This document shows positions 25,999-35,801 of a DNA stretch of 64,000 bases, piece after piece. This stretch comes from Rhodobacter sp. CZR27 (GTDB taxonomy: Bacteria; Pseudomonadota; Alphaproteobacteria; Rhodobacterales; Rhodobacteraceae): contig NZ_CP023549.1 in NCBI RefSeq assembly GCF_002407205.1, positions 1 to 64,000 of the forward strand, read 5' to 3'. Each line of letters opens with the position of its first letter. The first letter of the stretch is position 1. The position numbers were made by a program, and so were the translations under genes. The notes under the pieces are model-generated. The model had not been told where the DNA came from and did not search any database. It was given only the letters and a program-made list of their open reading frames with translations.

Positions 25999-27588
25999 AT
26001 GAGATCGGTTCCCTTTACCACCCTGAGACTTGGCGCCGGGCTCTTCGCCCTGTGCGGGATGGTGATCTGGGCGGCCTGGTCCTGGCGCGACGCGCTGTCG
26101 GGCTTCGAAGAGCAGGGCGTCGGCAATGCGCGGCTGATCTCCCTCTATGCCGAGCGGCTGGTCCAGACCCAGATCATCCTGCAGCAGGCCACGCTCCGGG
26201 ACCTGAAGGTCGCGCCTCAGGGGCACGTCAGTTCGAGGGATTTCCGCAATTTCCTCACGGCGATCGGATCGGCGCAGGAAGCCTCGGCCGGGCTTGCCGT
26301 CTATTCGAACAGTGGTCAGCTTCTCGCGGCGAGCGAGACCTTTCCGGAGGGGTTCCGCTTCCCGCACGAAAGCTTCCGCGCCGCGCGGGCGGCCGGCACG
26401 CGCGTCTATATCGACCGCCACCGCACGGCGGACCCGCTCAATGACCTGCTGTTCGTCGCGATTCCCCTCGACGAGGCCGGTGCCGGCGGCATCTTCGTGT
26501 CGATGCTGACGCTGAACTCGATGCGCCGCTTCCTGATCCAGGTCGCGCCGGCACCGGGCGAGGCGGCCTCGCTTCTGCGCTCGGATGGGCTCCTGATCCT
26601 GCGACGCGACGTGACGAAACCCGTCGTGCTGGAGCCGCACTCGCCGGCGCGGCAGGCGATCGCCGAAGCGGACCACGGCGCCTTCCGCAGCGTTGCGGTC
26701 ACGGACGGGATCGACCGGCTCTACACCTACACCCGCGTGGGGCAGTTGCCGCTTTATGCCAATTACGGCGTTCCCGTCGCGTCGGTCCGGGCGGACTGGC
26801 TGGTGCGCGTCATCCCGGTCTGGCTGTTTCTCGGCTCGCTCGCGGTCTTCACCTTCGTGCTGACCGGCCGGATGCGCCGCGCACTGCAGAAGGACATCGA
26901 GGCGCTGGCCACCCGGCAGGAACTGGAAGCGACGCAGAAGATCGCCGAGCAGCGCGCGCAGCTCATGCAGGAGCTGAGCCATCGGGTGAAGAACAACCTG
27001 GCGCTGGTGCTCGCGCTGATCGACCGGCAGGTCCGGCGGCTTGGCCAGGTGCATGCGCAGGATCTCAAGGGCCGGATCCAGGCCATTGCCGAGGTCCATT
27101 CCATGCTCTTCGCCGCCGGGGGCAGATTCGAGCTGGACTTCGGCGGCCTCATCGACCGGCTGGGCAAGAGCCCGGCGCTGATTCCCCCGGAACGGCGGAT
27201 CACCGTGGACAGCCGGATCGAACCGGGCATCTGCCTTGGTCCCGACAGCGCGGTGCCGCTGGCGCTGGTCGCGGCGGAGTTGCTGACCAATGCGGTCAAG
27301 TATGCCTTTCCCGACGGGCGGCCGGGGTGTATCCGCGTTGCCCTTGAACGGGTAGGCACGGACGAGGCGCGGCTCACCATCGCCGATGACGGCGTGGGAA
27401 TGTCCAAGGAGGCGGAGGCCCGCAGCTCGGGCCTTCAGATCGTCGCGGCCCTCGTCCAGCAGGCCGAGGCCACCCTTGAGCGGACGACAGGCACGGGCAC
27501 GAGCTATGAATTGACCTTTCCGATCCGGGGGCACGTGCCGCTGCCGATCTCGGCCGGGCAGGACCGGAGGACGGTCGGGGCGGGCTGA
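25999..27588 (+). CDS. Cache/HisKA_2 sensor histidine kinase
   Basis: A 529-residue kinase. An N-terminal membrane helix (about 10-30) and a second near 272-295 bracket a periplasmic sensing domain of about 240 residues with Cache-like strands (GLAVYSNSGQLLAAS; DLLFVAIPL). The dimerisation element reads ELSHRVKNN with phospho-acceptor His328, the HisKA_2 type. The HATPase domain carries LVAAELLTNAVKYAFP and DDGVGM. It belongs to the same broad class as the kinase at 7753. The ATG at 25999 was chosen because the membrane helix follows immediately; upstream codons look non-coding. It is divergent from the dCache kinase and convergent with ilvD. Confidence 0.88.
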   Translation: MRSVPFTTLRLGAGLFALCGMVIWAAWSWRDALSGFEEQGVGNARLISLYAERLVQTQIILQQATLRDLKVAPQGHVSSRDFRNFLTAIGSAQEASAGLAVYSNSGQLLAASETFPEGFRFPHESFRAARAAGTRVYIDRHRTADPLNDLLFVAIPLDEAGAGGIFVSMLTLNSMRRFLIQVAPAPGEAASLLRSDGLLILRRDVTKPVVLEPHSPARQAIAEADHGAFRSVAVTDGIDRLYTYTRVGQLPLYANYGVPVASVRADWLVRVIPVWLFLGSLAVFTFVLTGRMRRALQKDIEALATRQELEATQKIAEQRAQLMQELSHRVKNNLALVLALIDRQVRRLGQVHAQDLKGRIQAIAEVHSMLFAAGGRFELDFGGLIDRLGKSPALIPPERRITVDSRIEPGICLGPDSAVPLALVAAELLTNAVKYAFPDGRPGCIRVALERVGTDEARLTIADDGVGMSKEAEARSSGLQIVAALVQQAEATLERTTGTGTSYELTFPIRGHVPLPISAGQDRRTVGAG

Positions 27589-27678
27589 GCCGCGCGTGCG
27601 AGCGCCCGGCATCGACCGGGAAGACGGCCCCCCGCCGGATCGACAGGCCCGCCGCACCGGCGGCGGACCCGGAGTGGA

Positions 27679-29517
27679 TCACTGGGGAAGGATGCGGATC
27701 GCACCCTTGTCCGCGGAGGCCGCGAAGCGGGCATAGACCTTCAGCGCCTGCGACACATGGCGCTTGCGCGGCGCGGAGGGCTTCCAGCCGGCGGCATCCT
27801 GTTCCGTCCGCCGCGCGGCCAGCTCGGCCTCGGGCACCGCGAGGGTGATGGTGCGGTTCGGGATGTCGATCTCGATCCGATCCCCCTCGCGCACGAGGCC
27901 GATGGCGCCACCCGAGGCCGCCTCGGGCGAGACATGGCCGATCGAGAGGCCCGAGGTGCCGCCCGAGAACCGCCCGTCGGTGATCAGCGCGCAGGCTTTG
28001 CCCAGGCCCTTCGACTTGAGATAGGAGGTGGGATAGAGCATCTCCTGCATGCCCGGCCCGCCCTTCGGGCCCTCGTAGCGGATCACCACCACGTCGCCCG
28101 CCTGCACGCCGCCGTTCAGGATGCCCAGCACCGCGGCATCCTGGCTTTCGAACACCCGGGCCGGACCGGAGAACACGAGGATCGACTCGTCCACCCCCGC
28201 GGTCTTCACGATGCAGCCGTCAGGGGCAAGATTGCCCTTCAGCACCGCCAGCCCGCCGTCCTTCGAGAACGGCGTCGCGGCCGAACGGATCACCCCATGC
28301 GTGCGGTCGGTGTCGAGCGACGGCCAGGTCGAGGACTGGCTGAACGCGACCTGCGTGGGCACGCCGCCCGGCGCCGCAAGGAACAGCTCGCGCGCCTCGG
28401 GATCGTTCGAGCGCGCGATGTCCCAGCGGTCAATGGCATCGCCCAGCGAGGGCGCATGAACCGTGAAGCAGGCGCGATGGATCAGGCCGGCGCGATCCAG
28501 CTCGCCCAGGATCGCCATGATGCCGCCCGCACGATGCACGTCCTCGATATGCACGTCGGCCTTGTTCGGCGCGACCTTGCACAGGCACGGCACCTTGCGC
28601 GACAGCGCGTCGATGTCGTCCATGGTGAAGTCCACCCCGCCTTCCTGCGCGGTGGCCAGGATGTGCAGCACGGTGTTGGTCGAGCCGCCCATCGCGATGT
28701 CCAGCGCCATGGCATTCTCGAACGCGGCCTTGGTGGCGATGGCGCGGGGCAAGACGCTTTCGTCATCCTGTTCGTAGTAGCGGCGGCAGAGATCCACGAT
28801 CCGGCGGCCCGCTTCCAGGAACAGCCCCTTGCGGAAGCCGTGCGTGGCCAGCGTCGAGCCGTTGCCGGGCAGCGACAGACCCAGCGCCTCGGTCAGGCAG
28901 TTCATCGAGTTCGCGGTGAACATCCCCGAGCAGGAGCCGCAGGTCGGGCAGGCGGCCTTCTCGATGGCGCTCAGGTCGGCATCGCTCACCTTGTCGTCGG
29001 CGGCCGCCACCATCGCATCGACAAGGTCGAGCGCGACGGTGCGCCCGTCGCCCAGCGTGACCTTGCCGGCCTCCATCGGCCCGCCCGAGACGAAGATCGC
29101 CGGGATGTTCAGCCGCATCGCGGCCATCAGCATGCCGGGGGTGATCTTGTCGCAGTTCGAGATGCAGATCATCGCATCCGCGCAATGCGCGTTGACCATG
29201 TATTCGACCGAATCCGCGATCAGCTCGCGCGAAGGCAGCGAGTAGAGCATCCCGTCATGGCCCATGGCGATGCCGTCGTCGACCGCGATGGTGTTGAACT
29301 CCTTCGCGACGCCGCCGGCGGCCTCGACCTCGCGCGCGACCATCTGGCCAAGGTCCTTGAGGTGGACGTGGCCGGGCACGAACTGGGTGAAGGAGTTGAC
29401 GATGGCGATGATCGGCTTGCCGAAGTCGCCGTCCTTCATGCCCGTCGCCCGCCAGAGGCCACGGGCGCCGGCCATGTTGCGGCCATGGGTGCTGGTGCGG
29501 GAACGATATGCGGGCAT
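27679..29517 (-). CDS. ilvD: Dihydroxy-acid dehydratase
   Basis: A 612-residue IlvD, the usual length. It dehydrates 2,3-dihydroxy-isovalerate and -methylvalerate in isoleucine/valine synthesis in the cytosol. The iron-sulfur ligands are visible in [11 protein letters not shown] and [24 protein letters not shown]-like LSLPGNGST and [20 protein letters not shown] near the C-terminus are family hallmarks. The start at 29517 ([19 protein letters not shown]) matches the family N-terminus; the frame extends 19 codons upstream without family similarity. It stands alone, convergent with the sensor kinase. Confidence 0.97.
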   Translation of the reverse strand: MPAYRSRTSTHGRNMAGARGLWRATGMKDGDFGKPIIAIVNSFTQFVPGHVHLKDLGQMVAREVEAAGGVAKEFNTIAVDDGIAMGHDGMLYSLPSRELIADSVEYMVNAHCADAMICISNCDKITPGMLMAAMRLNIPAIFVSGGPMEAGKVTLGDGRTVALDLVDAMVAAADDKVSDADLSAIEKAACPTCGSCSGMFTANSMNCLTEALGLSLPGNGSTLATHGFRKGLFLEAGRRIVDLCRRYYEQDDESVLPRAIATKAAFENAMALDIAMGGSTNTVLHILATAQEGGVDFTMDDIDALSRKVPCLCKVAPNKADVHIEDVHRAGGIMAILGELDRAGLIHRACFTVHAPSLGDAIDRWDIARSNDPEARELFLAAPGGVPTQVAFSQSSTWPSLDTDRTHGVIRSAATPFSKDGGLAVLKGNLAPDGCIVKTAGVDESILVFSGPARVFESQDAAVLGILNGGVQAGDVVVIRYEGPKGGPGMQEMLYPTSYLKSKGLGKACALITDGRFSGGTSGLSIGHVSPEAASGGAIGLVREGDRIEIDIPNRTITLAVPEAELAARRTEQDAAGWKPSAPRKRHVSQALKVYARFAASADKGAIRILPQ

Positions 29518-29676
29518 GTCTGGACTTTCCGGCTGGCAACTCTCGGCGCTGACGACTGCGCCTTCGGCACCCAAAAATCAACCCTTTTGCTGAGTGCCTG
29601 GATGCCCGCATCCGGCACGCCCTCCCTCCACGCGCCGGAAAGGGAGGGCGTTGCGGGGCCGGTGGCTCCGCGCCCG

Positions 29677-30804
29677 TCAGGCCCGCTGCAGGACCTTCAC
29701 GCTGAAGACGGTGGGCAGGTGGCGCGCGATCTCGGTCCAGTGCTCGCCCTCGTCGGTGCTGGCGAAGATCGAGCCGCTGTTGGTGCCGAAATAGACCCCG
29801 GCCGGGGTGGCCTCGTCGGTGGCCATCGCCTGCCGCAACACCGTGAAGAAGCAGTCGCGTGCAGGCAGGCCCTCCTGCCGGGCCGACCAGCTTTCGCCCC
29901 CGTCCGAGGTCTTCCAGACCGCAGCCGAGGCGCCGGGCGGGAAGCGCCCAGCCGTGTCGCCGTTCAGCGGCAGCACCCAGACCGTCGCTGGATCGCGCGG
30001 ATGGACCGCCACGGGAAAGCCGAAGGTCGAGGGCAATCCTGCGGTGATCTCGTGCCAGCTGCGCCCGCCGTCCGGGCTGCGGAACACGCCCTGATGGTTC
30101 TGCTGGTAGAGAAGGTCGCTGCCCGGCGCACGCACCATGTTGTGAACGCAGAGCCCCACCTCGTCGCTGCCGGCCGGCGCGTTGGAGCGGCGGTTGCGCC
30201 GGTCCCATGTCGCACCGCCGTCCTCGCTGGCGAAGACCCCCGCGGCCGAGATCGCAAGCCAGATCCGCGACGGGTCGTCGGGCGCCGCAACGATCGTGTG
30301 CAGCGTCAGCCCCACACCGCCCGGCTCCCATCCGGGGGCCGAGGGGTGATCGGTCAGCGTCTCGACCGCTGTCCAGCTTTCGCCGTCGTCGTCGCTGGCC
30401 AGCAGCATGGCAGGACGCGCCCCGGCATGGAGGCGCCGCCCCGCGCGGCCGAGCGACCAGATCGAGTCGATGCGCCCGTCGAACGGGGCAGGCGGGTCGG
30501 GCTGCCGGCCGATCTGGTCCGCGAAGGCCGGATCCTCGCGCAGGAAGGCGTCGAACTTGCCGGTGGCGAGCTTCGACAGCCGCCAGGTTTCGCCGCCATC
30601 GACGGATCGCCACACGCCCGCACCGGGCCATTCGCCGCCGCCGCCGGCCCAGATCGTCCCGCTCTCGGGGTCGCCGATGACATGGTTGATCGGCCAGCCG
30701 TCGCAGAACGGGCCGCGCAGGGCCCAGCTTTCGCGTCGGGCGTCCCCGTCGATAAGGAAGGCACCCTTCGAGGTTCCGATCAGCAGGGTCAGTGCTCCGG
30801 GCAT
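29677..30804 (-). CDS. BNR/Asp-box repeat beta-propeller protein
   Basis: A 375-residue protein with repeated Asp-box-type motifs of the S-x-D-x-G-x-T-W form: SVDGGETW, SDDDGESW, SEDGGATW, SPDGGRSW, TSDGGESW and STDEGEHW. These predict a six- or seven-bladed propeller, as in sialidase-like and VPS10/YCF48-like proteins. No sialidase catalytic Arg triad is evident. No signal peptide is visible, so it is likely cytosolic. GGGAGGAGAGCG precedes the ATG at 30804. It is divergent from egtB, sharing a 218-base promoter region. Similar propeller proteins are usually annotated as WD40/YVTN/BNR-like with unknown function. Confidence 0.75.
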   Translation of the reverse strand: MPGALTLLIGTSKGAFLIDGDARRESWALRGPFCDGWPINHVIGDPESGTIWAGGGGEWPGAGVWRSVDGGETWRLSKLATGKFDAFLREDPAFADQIGRQPDPPAPFDGRIDSIWSLGRAGRRLHAGARPAMLLASDDDGESWTAVETLTDHPSAPGWEPGGVGLTLHTIVAAPDDPSRIWLAISAAGVFASEDGGATWDRRNRRSNAPAGSDEVGLCVHNMVRAPGSDLLYQQNHQGVFRSPDGGRSWHEITAGLPSTFGFPVAVHPRDPATVWVLPLNGDTAGRFPPGASAAVWKTSDGGESWSARQEGLPARDCFFTVLRQAMATDEATPAGVYFGTNSGSIFASTDEGEHWTEIARHLPTVFSVKVLQRA

Positions 30805-31022
30805 CGCTCTCCTCCCTTCCACGCAGCCGGGCGAGGCTAGCACGGCGCGGACGAGTCGGCCGGATTTTCTCGGATGGACAATCGCACCGCGCCGCGTCCG
30901 GACCCGGCACCGCATCGGCGGCGTTCTGCCTGCAGGGCCGGCCCGGCCCGGCGCGGGACATCCGAAGGTGGACCCGCACCGGCCCGGCCCTAGTTGCACA
31001 GGACCCTGAGGAGGATCGCCGG

Positions 31023-32270
31023 ATGGCACAGCTTCACCCCGCAGAGCCCCTGTCACGGACGGATGCGCATGAACTTTTCGTGCAGACCCGCGCCATGACC
31101 GGCCGGCTCGCCGCGCCGCTGGCGCCCGAGGACATGATGCTCCAGTCGATGGAGGATGCGAGCCCGGCCAAGTGGCATCTGGCCCATACGACATGGTTCT
31201 TCGAGGAATTCATCCTCAAGGTCCACCAGCCGGGCTATCGCTCGCCCGACGACCGCTTCGCCTTCCTGTTCAACTCCTATTACGTGCAGGCCGGCCCGCG
31301 CCACACCCGGTCCCGGCGCGGGCTGGTCTCGCGTCCGGGGGTGCAGGCAGTGCTCGACTACCGCGCCCATGTCGATGCGGCGCTGTCCGGCCTGCTGGAT
31401 CGCACCGACGCGCCCGAGGTGACGGCGCTGGTCGAACTGGGCTGTCACCACGAGATGCAGCATCAGGAACTGCTGGTGACCGACCTGCTGCACGGGTTCT
31501 CGTTCAACCCGCTGCTGCCGACCTACCGCGACCCCGAGCCGATGCCGGTCACGGCCGAGGTGCCGCTGACCTTCACGCAGCATCCGGGCGGGCTGGTCGA
31601 GATCGGCCATGCCGGCGGCGACTTCGCCTATGACTGCGAGGGGCCGCGGCACCGCTGCTGGCTCGATCCCTACCGGATCGCGAACCGGCCGGTAACGAAC
31701 CGCGACTGGATCGCCTTCATCGAGGACGGCGGCTATGCGACCCCGACGCTCTGGCTGATGGAGGGCTGGGCGGTGCGCGAGCGCGAGGGTTGGGACTGCC
31801 CGCTCTACTGGTGGCAGCAGGACGGGGCGTGGTGGACCTATACGTTGCGCGGCCCGCAGCCGGTCAACCTCGACGCTCCGGTCTGCCACGTGAGCTACTA
31901 CGAGGCCGACGCCTACGCCCGCTGGGCGGAAGCGCGCCTGCCCACCGAAGCGGAATGGGAGGTGGCCTTCCGCGACCGTCCGATTTCCGGCAACTTCCTC
32001 GAGTCCGGTGCCCTGCGCCCGCTGCCGGGGGGCGGGCCATGGGGCGACGTCTGGGAATGGACGCAGAGCTCCTTCAGCCCCTATCCCGGTTTCCGCCCGC
32101 CCGAGGGCGCGCTTGGCGAATACAACGGCAAGTTCATGGTGAACCAGCAGGTCCTGCGCGGCGGGTCCTGCGCGACGCCGCGTCTGCAGATGCGGCCCAC
32201 CTACCGCACCTTCTTCTACCCGCACCAGCGCTGGCAGATGCTCGGGCTGCGGCTGGCGAGGGAAGCCTGA
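31023..32270 (+). CDS. egtB: Ergothioneine biosynthesis sulfoxide synthase
   Basis: A 415-residue EgtB. The N-terminal DinB-like four-helix domain carries HLAHTTWFFEEF and the iron ligands of HHEMQHQE (His143, His147, with Glu149). The C-terminal half is the FGE-sulfatase fold, ending LRGGSCATP and RPTYRTFFYPHQRWQ. The enzyme joins hercynine to a thiol donor (gamma-Glu-Cys or Cys) using oxygen and Fe(II). The ATG at 31023 has GAGGAGGATCGCC just before it; upstream codons in frame are promoter DNA. It is followed after one base by egtD. No egtA, egtC or egtE is in the window, so the C-S lyase must be elsewhere. Confidence 0.95.
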   Translation: MAQLHPAEPLSRTDAHELFVQTRAMTGRLAAPLAPEDMMLQSMEDASPAKWHLAHTTWFFEEFILKVHQPGYRSPDDRFAFLFNSYYVQAGPRHTRSRRGLVSRPGVQAVLDYRAHVDAALSGLLDRTDAPEVTALVELGCHHEMQHQELLVTDLLHGFSFNPLLPTYRDPEPMPVTAEVPLTFTQHPGGLVEIGHAGGDFAYDCEGPRHRCWLDPYRIANRPVTNRDWIAFIEDGGYATPTLWLMEGWAVREREGWDCPLYWWQQDGAWWTYTLRGPQPVNLDAPVCHVSYYEADAYARWAEARLPTEAEWEVAFRDRPISGNFLESGALRPLPGGGPWGDVWEWTQSSFSPYPGFRPPEGALGEYNGKFMVNQQVLRGGSCATPRLQMRPTYRTFFYPHQRWQMLGLRLAREA

Positions 32271-32271
32271 C

Positions 32272-33204
32272 ATGGACACCCTCGTCATCCGCAACCCCGA
32301 GTTGCTGGCCGCCGCCCTGCGCGGCCTGTCCCTGCCGCAGAAGCGCATGGAGCCGAAGTGGTTCTACGATGCGCAGGGCAGCGCGCTGTTCGAGCGCATC
32401 ACCGACCTGCCGGAATACTACCCCACCCGGACCGAGATCGGCATCCTGACCGCCGAGGTCGACCGCCTTGCCGCCCATGTGCCCGAAGGGGCGGAACTGG
32501 TCGAACTGGGCAGCGGGGCGAGCGTCAAGACGCGCCTGCTGCTCGACCACCTGACGGGGCTGTCGGCCTATGTGCCCGTCGACATCTCGGCCGAGTTCCT
32601 TGCACGGACTGCGGGGCGGCTGTCGGCGACCTATCCCGACCTTCCGATCCACCCCGTGGTCGCCGACTTCACCCTGCCGCTGACCCTTGCCGACGAAGGG
32701 CATCCGCGGGTGGCCTTCTTCCCCGGCTCGACCATCGGCAACCTCGACCGGGACGGGGCGCTCGCGCTGATGCGCTCGGTCCGGCGCTGGCCGGGCGTGG
32801 AGAGCTTCATCGTCGGCATCGACCTGATCAAGGACGAGGCCACGCTGGTGCGGGCCTATGACGATGCCGCCGGCGTGACGGCGGCGTTCAACCTGAACCT
32901 GCTCCACCGGATGAACCGCGAGATCGGCGCGGATTTCGAGCCGGACCGCTTCGCCCATCTCGCGCGCTGGAACGCCGAAGACGCCCGGATCGAGATGCAC
33001 CTCGTCAGCCGCGAGGATCAGACGGTGCGGATCGCCGGCCGCCTGTTCCGCTTCGCGGCAGGCGAGACGATCCACACCGAGAACAGCCACAAGTTCTCGC
33101 GCGGATCTTTCGCCGCGATGGGACGCGAGGCCGGCTGGAACCTGCGGGACTTCCTGACCGACCGGGAAGAGAAGTTCGGGATCGCGGTGCTGGGCCGCGA
33201 CTGA
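32272..33204 (+). CDS. egtD: L-histidine N-alpha-trimethyltransferase
   Basis: A 310-residue EgtD. The start MDTLVIRNPELLAAALRGLS and KWFYDAQGSALFERIT are characteristic, and LVELGSGASVKTRLLL is the SAM-binding loop. FFPGSTIGNLDRD is another conserved block, and ENSHKFS near the C-terminus is part of the histidine site. It converts histidine to hercynine, which EgtB then uses. Only one base separates it from the egtB stop, so the two are co-translated. A terminator-like hairpin lies about 50 bases downstream. Confidence 0.96.
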   Translation: MDTLVIRNPELLAAALRGLSLPQKRMEPKWFYDAQGSALFERITDLPEYYPTRTEIGILTAEVDRLAAHVPEGAELVELGSGASVKTRLLLDHLTGLSAYVPVDISAEFLARTAGRLSATYPDLPIHPVVADFTLPLTLADEGHPRVAFFPGSTIGNLDRDGALALMRSVRRWPGVESFIVGIDLIKDEATLVRAYDDAAGVTAAFNLNLLHRMNREIGADFEPDRFAHLARWNAEDARIEMHLVSREDQTVRIAGRLFRFAAGETIHTENSHKFSRGSFAAMGREAGWNLRDFLTDREEKFGIAVLGRD

Positions 33205-33256
33205 CGGGGCAGACCCTTGCCGCGACGGCGGGCTTTGCGGCAGACAACAGCGGGGC

Positions 33257-33279
33257 GCCCGGTGACTGCATCACCGGGC
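33257..33279. terminator. Hairpin between convergent egtD and the 151-residue protein gene
   Basis: GCCCGGTGA and TCACCGGGC form a perfect 9-base stem with a 5-base loop. It lies between two convergent genes, which fits a bidirectional terminator. There is no T-run on either side. Confidence 0.55.
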
Positions 33280-33305
33280 ACCCGAGCGGTGGGCGACGCT
33301 TCGTG

Positions 33306-33761
33306 TCAGATCCGGTCTTCTTCCCAGTTGAGGAACAGCCCGACATCGCCGGGCATCCCGCCCGGGAAGTTGATGATGCTGGCCTTCAGCTTGTAGCCCT
33401 GCGGTTTCGCCACCTCGACATAGCGGTCATAAAGCTCCCGCGCCTTGCCTTGCAGCGTCTCCGGCCAGAAGGACTCATGGTTGTGGATCGCGCGGCCGCT
33501 GTCGGTACAGAGGTCCGAGGGGAAGCTGTAGACCAGCGCCTCGAACTTGCCGTTGTTGACGGCATTCTGCACCAGCTTCTGAATGGCCGCGCGCTCTTCG
33601 TCGGTGACGTGCTTGGTCAGGAAATCATCGGCAAACTTGCGCAGCTGGTCGTCCTTCTTGCTGCGCTCGGCATCGCGCTTCGCCATTTCCTCCAACTCGC
33701 GCTTCAGGATCATCATGCGAAGGTCCTCGGCGCTTTTCACATTCGGCGTCGTCTCGTTCAT
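33306..33761 (-). CDS. Small conserved-looking protein downstream of fabI
   Basis: A 151-residue soluble protein with a charged, coiled-coil-like N-terminal third (KRELEEMAKRDAERSKKDD). A compact C-terminal domain follows with several aromatic residues (NHESFWPETLQGKARELYDR; FLNWEEDRI). I recognise no family. The ATG at 33761 has AGGGGGAACTGCTG upstream. It lies 47 bases after fabI on the same strand and may be the last gene of the DUF3141-pta-ackA-fabI operon. That position suggests a role in acyl metabolism, but this is only context. Confidence 0.65.
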   Translation of the reverse strand: MNETTPNVKSAEDLRMMILKRELEEMAKRDAERSKKDDQLRKFADDFLTKHVTDEERAAIQKLVQNAVNNGKFEALVYSFPSDLCTDSGRAIHNHESFWPETLQGKARELYDRYVEVAKPQGYKLKASIINFPGGMPGDVGLFLNWEEDRI

Positions 33762-33808
33762 CAGCAGTTCCCCCTTCAGGCGTTCGCGGCCGGTCCCGTG
33801 TGCCGGCC

Positions 33809-34594
33809 TCAGTCGATGATGTGATAGCCCCCGTCGACATAGATGACCTGGCCCGTCATCAGCCGCGCCGCATCCATGGCGAGAAAGGCAGTGGCGGCGC
33901 CGACGTCGTCGATGCTGACAAGGGACCGCGCCGGCGCATCCTTGCGGGCCTTGTCCAGAAGCTCGTCGAACTCGGGAATGCCCGAGGCGGCCCGCGTCGC
34001 CAGCGGACCGGGCGAAATCGCATGCACGCGGATCCCCTTCGGCCCCAGTTCGGCCGCCATGTAGCGCACGGCACTTTCCAGCGCGGCCTTGGCCACCCCC
34101 ATGATGTTGTAGTTCTCCACCACCATCTGCGAGCCATAGTAGGTCATGGTGAAGAGCGTCCCGCCCTTCGGCATCAGCGGCTCTGCCAGATGCGCCATCC
34201 GCAGGAAGGACCAGCACGAGACGTCCATCGTCTTCAGGAACCCATCGCGCGGGGCATCCGTCACCCGGCCCTGCAGCGTGTCCTTTGGCGAGAAGGCGAT
34301 GGAGTGCAGCACGAAGTCGAGCGTGCCCCAGTCCTGCGCGATGCGGTCGAACACGGCCTCGAGCTGGCCTTCCACCATCACGTCCATCGGCATGACGATG
34401 GGCGCCTCAAGCTCGCGCGCCAGCGGCTCGACATGCGGGCGGGCCTTCTCGTTGAGGTAGGTCACCGCAAGCTCGGCGCCGAGCGCCCGGAAGGCGCGGG
34501 CGCAGCCCCATGCGATGGACTGGTCGTTGGCGATCCCGACGACCAGTCCGCGCTTGCCCTCAAGCAGTTTCGCTCTGGCGGTCGGGATTGTCAT
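33809..34594 (-). CDS. fabI: Enoyl-[acyl-carrier-protein] reductase, NADH type
   Basis: A 261-residue short-chain dehydrogenase of the FabI group. [16 protein letters not shown] is the nucleotide-binding loop. HSIAFSPKD follows, and the catalytic Tyr-x6-Lys is YNIMGVAK. It ends [13 protein letters not shown]. It reduces the enoyl thioester in fatty-acid elongation. Its start lies inside the 3' end of ackA (35-base overlap). It therefore belongs to the ackA operon rather than a fab cluster, and it may be a second FabI serving a dedicated pathway. Confidence 0.93.
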   Translation of the reverse strand: MTIPTARAKLLEGKRGLVVGIANDQSIAWGCARAFRALGAELAVTYLNEKARPHVEPLARELEAPIVMPMDVMVEGQLEAVFDRIAQDWGTLDFVLHSIAFSPKDTLQGRVTDAPRDGFLKTMDVSCWSFLRMAHLAEPLMPKGGTLFTMTYYGSQMVVENYNIMGVAKAALESAVRYMAAELGPKGIRVHAISPGPLATRAASGIPEFDELLDKARKDAPARSLVSIDDVGAATAFLAMDAARLMTGQVIYVDGGYHIID

Positions 34595-35801
34595 GGCGGT
34601 CTCCGGCGGGATGAGGGGAAAGGTTCAGCAGGGCGGCGGTGTGGCGGGCGATCATCAGCCCTTCGTCGGTCGGGATGACGAAGACGCCGACGCGGCTCTC
34701 GTCCGACGAGATCCGGGTCTCGCCGGCCGCGTTGCGCGCGGGGTCGAGCGCGGCGCCGAGCCAGCCCAGACGGTCCACGATCGCGGCGCGGATCGCGGGG
34801 GCGTTCTCGCCCACGCCCGCGGTGAAGACGATGCCGTCCAGGCCGCCAAGCGCCGCCGCCAGCATCCCGGCATTCAGCGCACAGCGATAGACGAAATGCC
34901 CGACCGCGAATGCCGCGCGTTCGTCCGGACTGTCAAGAAGGTCGCGCATGTCGTTGGACACGCCTGACAATCCCTTGAGGCCGCTCGACCTGTAGAGCAT
35001 GTCGCTCACCTCGTCCGCGCTCATGCCCTTCTGTGCGATCAGGTGGAGCACCACGCCGGGGTCGAGTTGCCCGGGACGGCTGCCCATCGGCAGGCCGTCG
35101 AGCGCGGTGAAGCCCATGGTGCTCTCGATGCTGCGGCCGTTGCGCAGGGCGCACATCGATGCGCCACTGCCCAGATGCGCGACGATCACCCGGCCGGTCG
35201 CAAGGTCCGGGGCGACCTGCGGAAGCCGGCTGGCGATGAATTCATAGGAAAGGCCGTGAAAGCCGTAGCGGCGGATGCCCTCGTCGTGCAGGTGGCGGGG
35301 CAGCGCATACCAGTCGGCGTGTTCCGGGTGGTTGCGGTGGAAGGCCGTGTCGAAGCAGGCGACCTGCGGCAGGTCCGGTTCGGCCTGCAGCAGCAGCCGG
35401 ATCGGCGCGAGATTGTGCGGCTGGTGCAGCGGCGCCAGATGCTGAAGCGCGGAAAGGCGGTCCAGCACCTCGGGCGTGACGCGCACGGGGCCGTCATGGG
35501 CTGGCCCGCCATGCACGACACGGTGGCCCACCGCCTTCAGGGCAAGGCCGGGAAGCTGGCGCAGCCAGTCCCGCGCGATGGCGATGCCGGCGGGCACGTC
35601 GGGCACGGCTTCGGCTGGATGGCTCTCGTCCACCAGCACGGCCCCCGACCCATCCGTGGCCACCAGCCGCGGATGGGTGCCGATGCCATCCACCTGTCCC
35701 TTGAAGCGGCGCGAAAGTCCTTTCGCTTCAATGTCGAACAGCTGGAACTTCAGGCTCGACGATCCCGCATTCACCACCAGGAGGATGTCCTGCAGACTCA
35801 T
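34560..35801 (-). CDS. ackA: Acetate (acyl) kinase
   Basis: A 413-residue acetate-kinase-family protein. [11 protein letters not shown] opens the sequence. [36 protein letters not shown] and FTAGVGENA are the family blocks for phosphate and nucleotide binding. It interconverts acetyl (or another short acyl) phosphate and the free acid with ADP/ATP. Its ATG overlaps the phosphotransacylase stop by four bases, and its end overlaps fabI. The pairing with a short Ptb-like transferase leaves open a substrate longer than acetate. Confidence 0.93.
   Translation of the reverse strand: MSLQDILLVVNAGSSSLKFQLFDIEAKGLSRRFKGQVDGIGTHPRLVATDGSGAVLVDESHPAEAVPDVPAGIAIARDWLRQLPGLALKAVGHRVVHGGPAHDGPVRVTPEVLDRLSALQHLAPLHQPHNLAPIRLLLQAEPDLPQVACFDTAFHRNHPEHADWYALPRHLHDEGIRRYGFHGLSYEFIASRLPQVAPDLATGRVIVAHLGSGASMCALRNGRSIESTMGFTALDGLPMGSRPGQLDPGVVLHLIAQKGMSADEVSDMLYRSSGLKGLSGVSNDMRDLLDSPDERAAFAVGHFVYRCALNAGMLAAALGGLDGIVFTAGVGENAPAIRAAIVDRLGWLGAALDPARNAAGETRISSDESRVGVFVIPTDEGLMIARHTAALLNLSPHPAGDRHDNPDRQSETA

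Noticed and set aside
27757..30840. Stop-free plus-strand frame of about 1,000 codons over ilvD and the BNR gene
   Set aside because: Antisense to two well-supported genes; composition is that of a GC artefact.
33257..33279. Possible attachment site or mobile-element end at the strong hairpin
   Set aside because: It lies between convergent genes with no integrase, target duplication or composition change; terminator is simpler.
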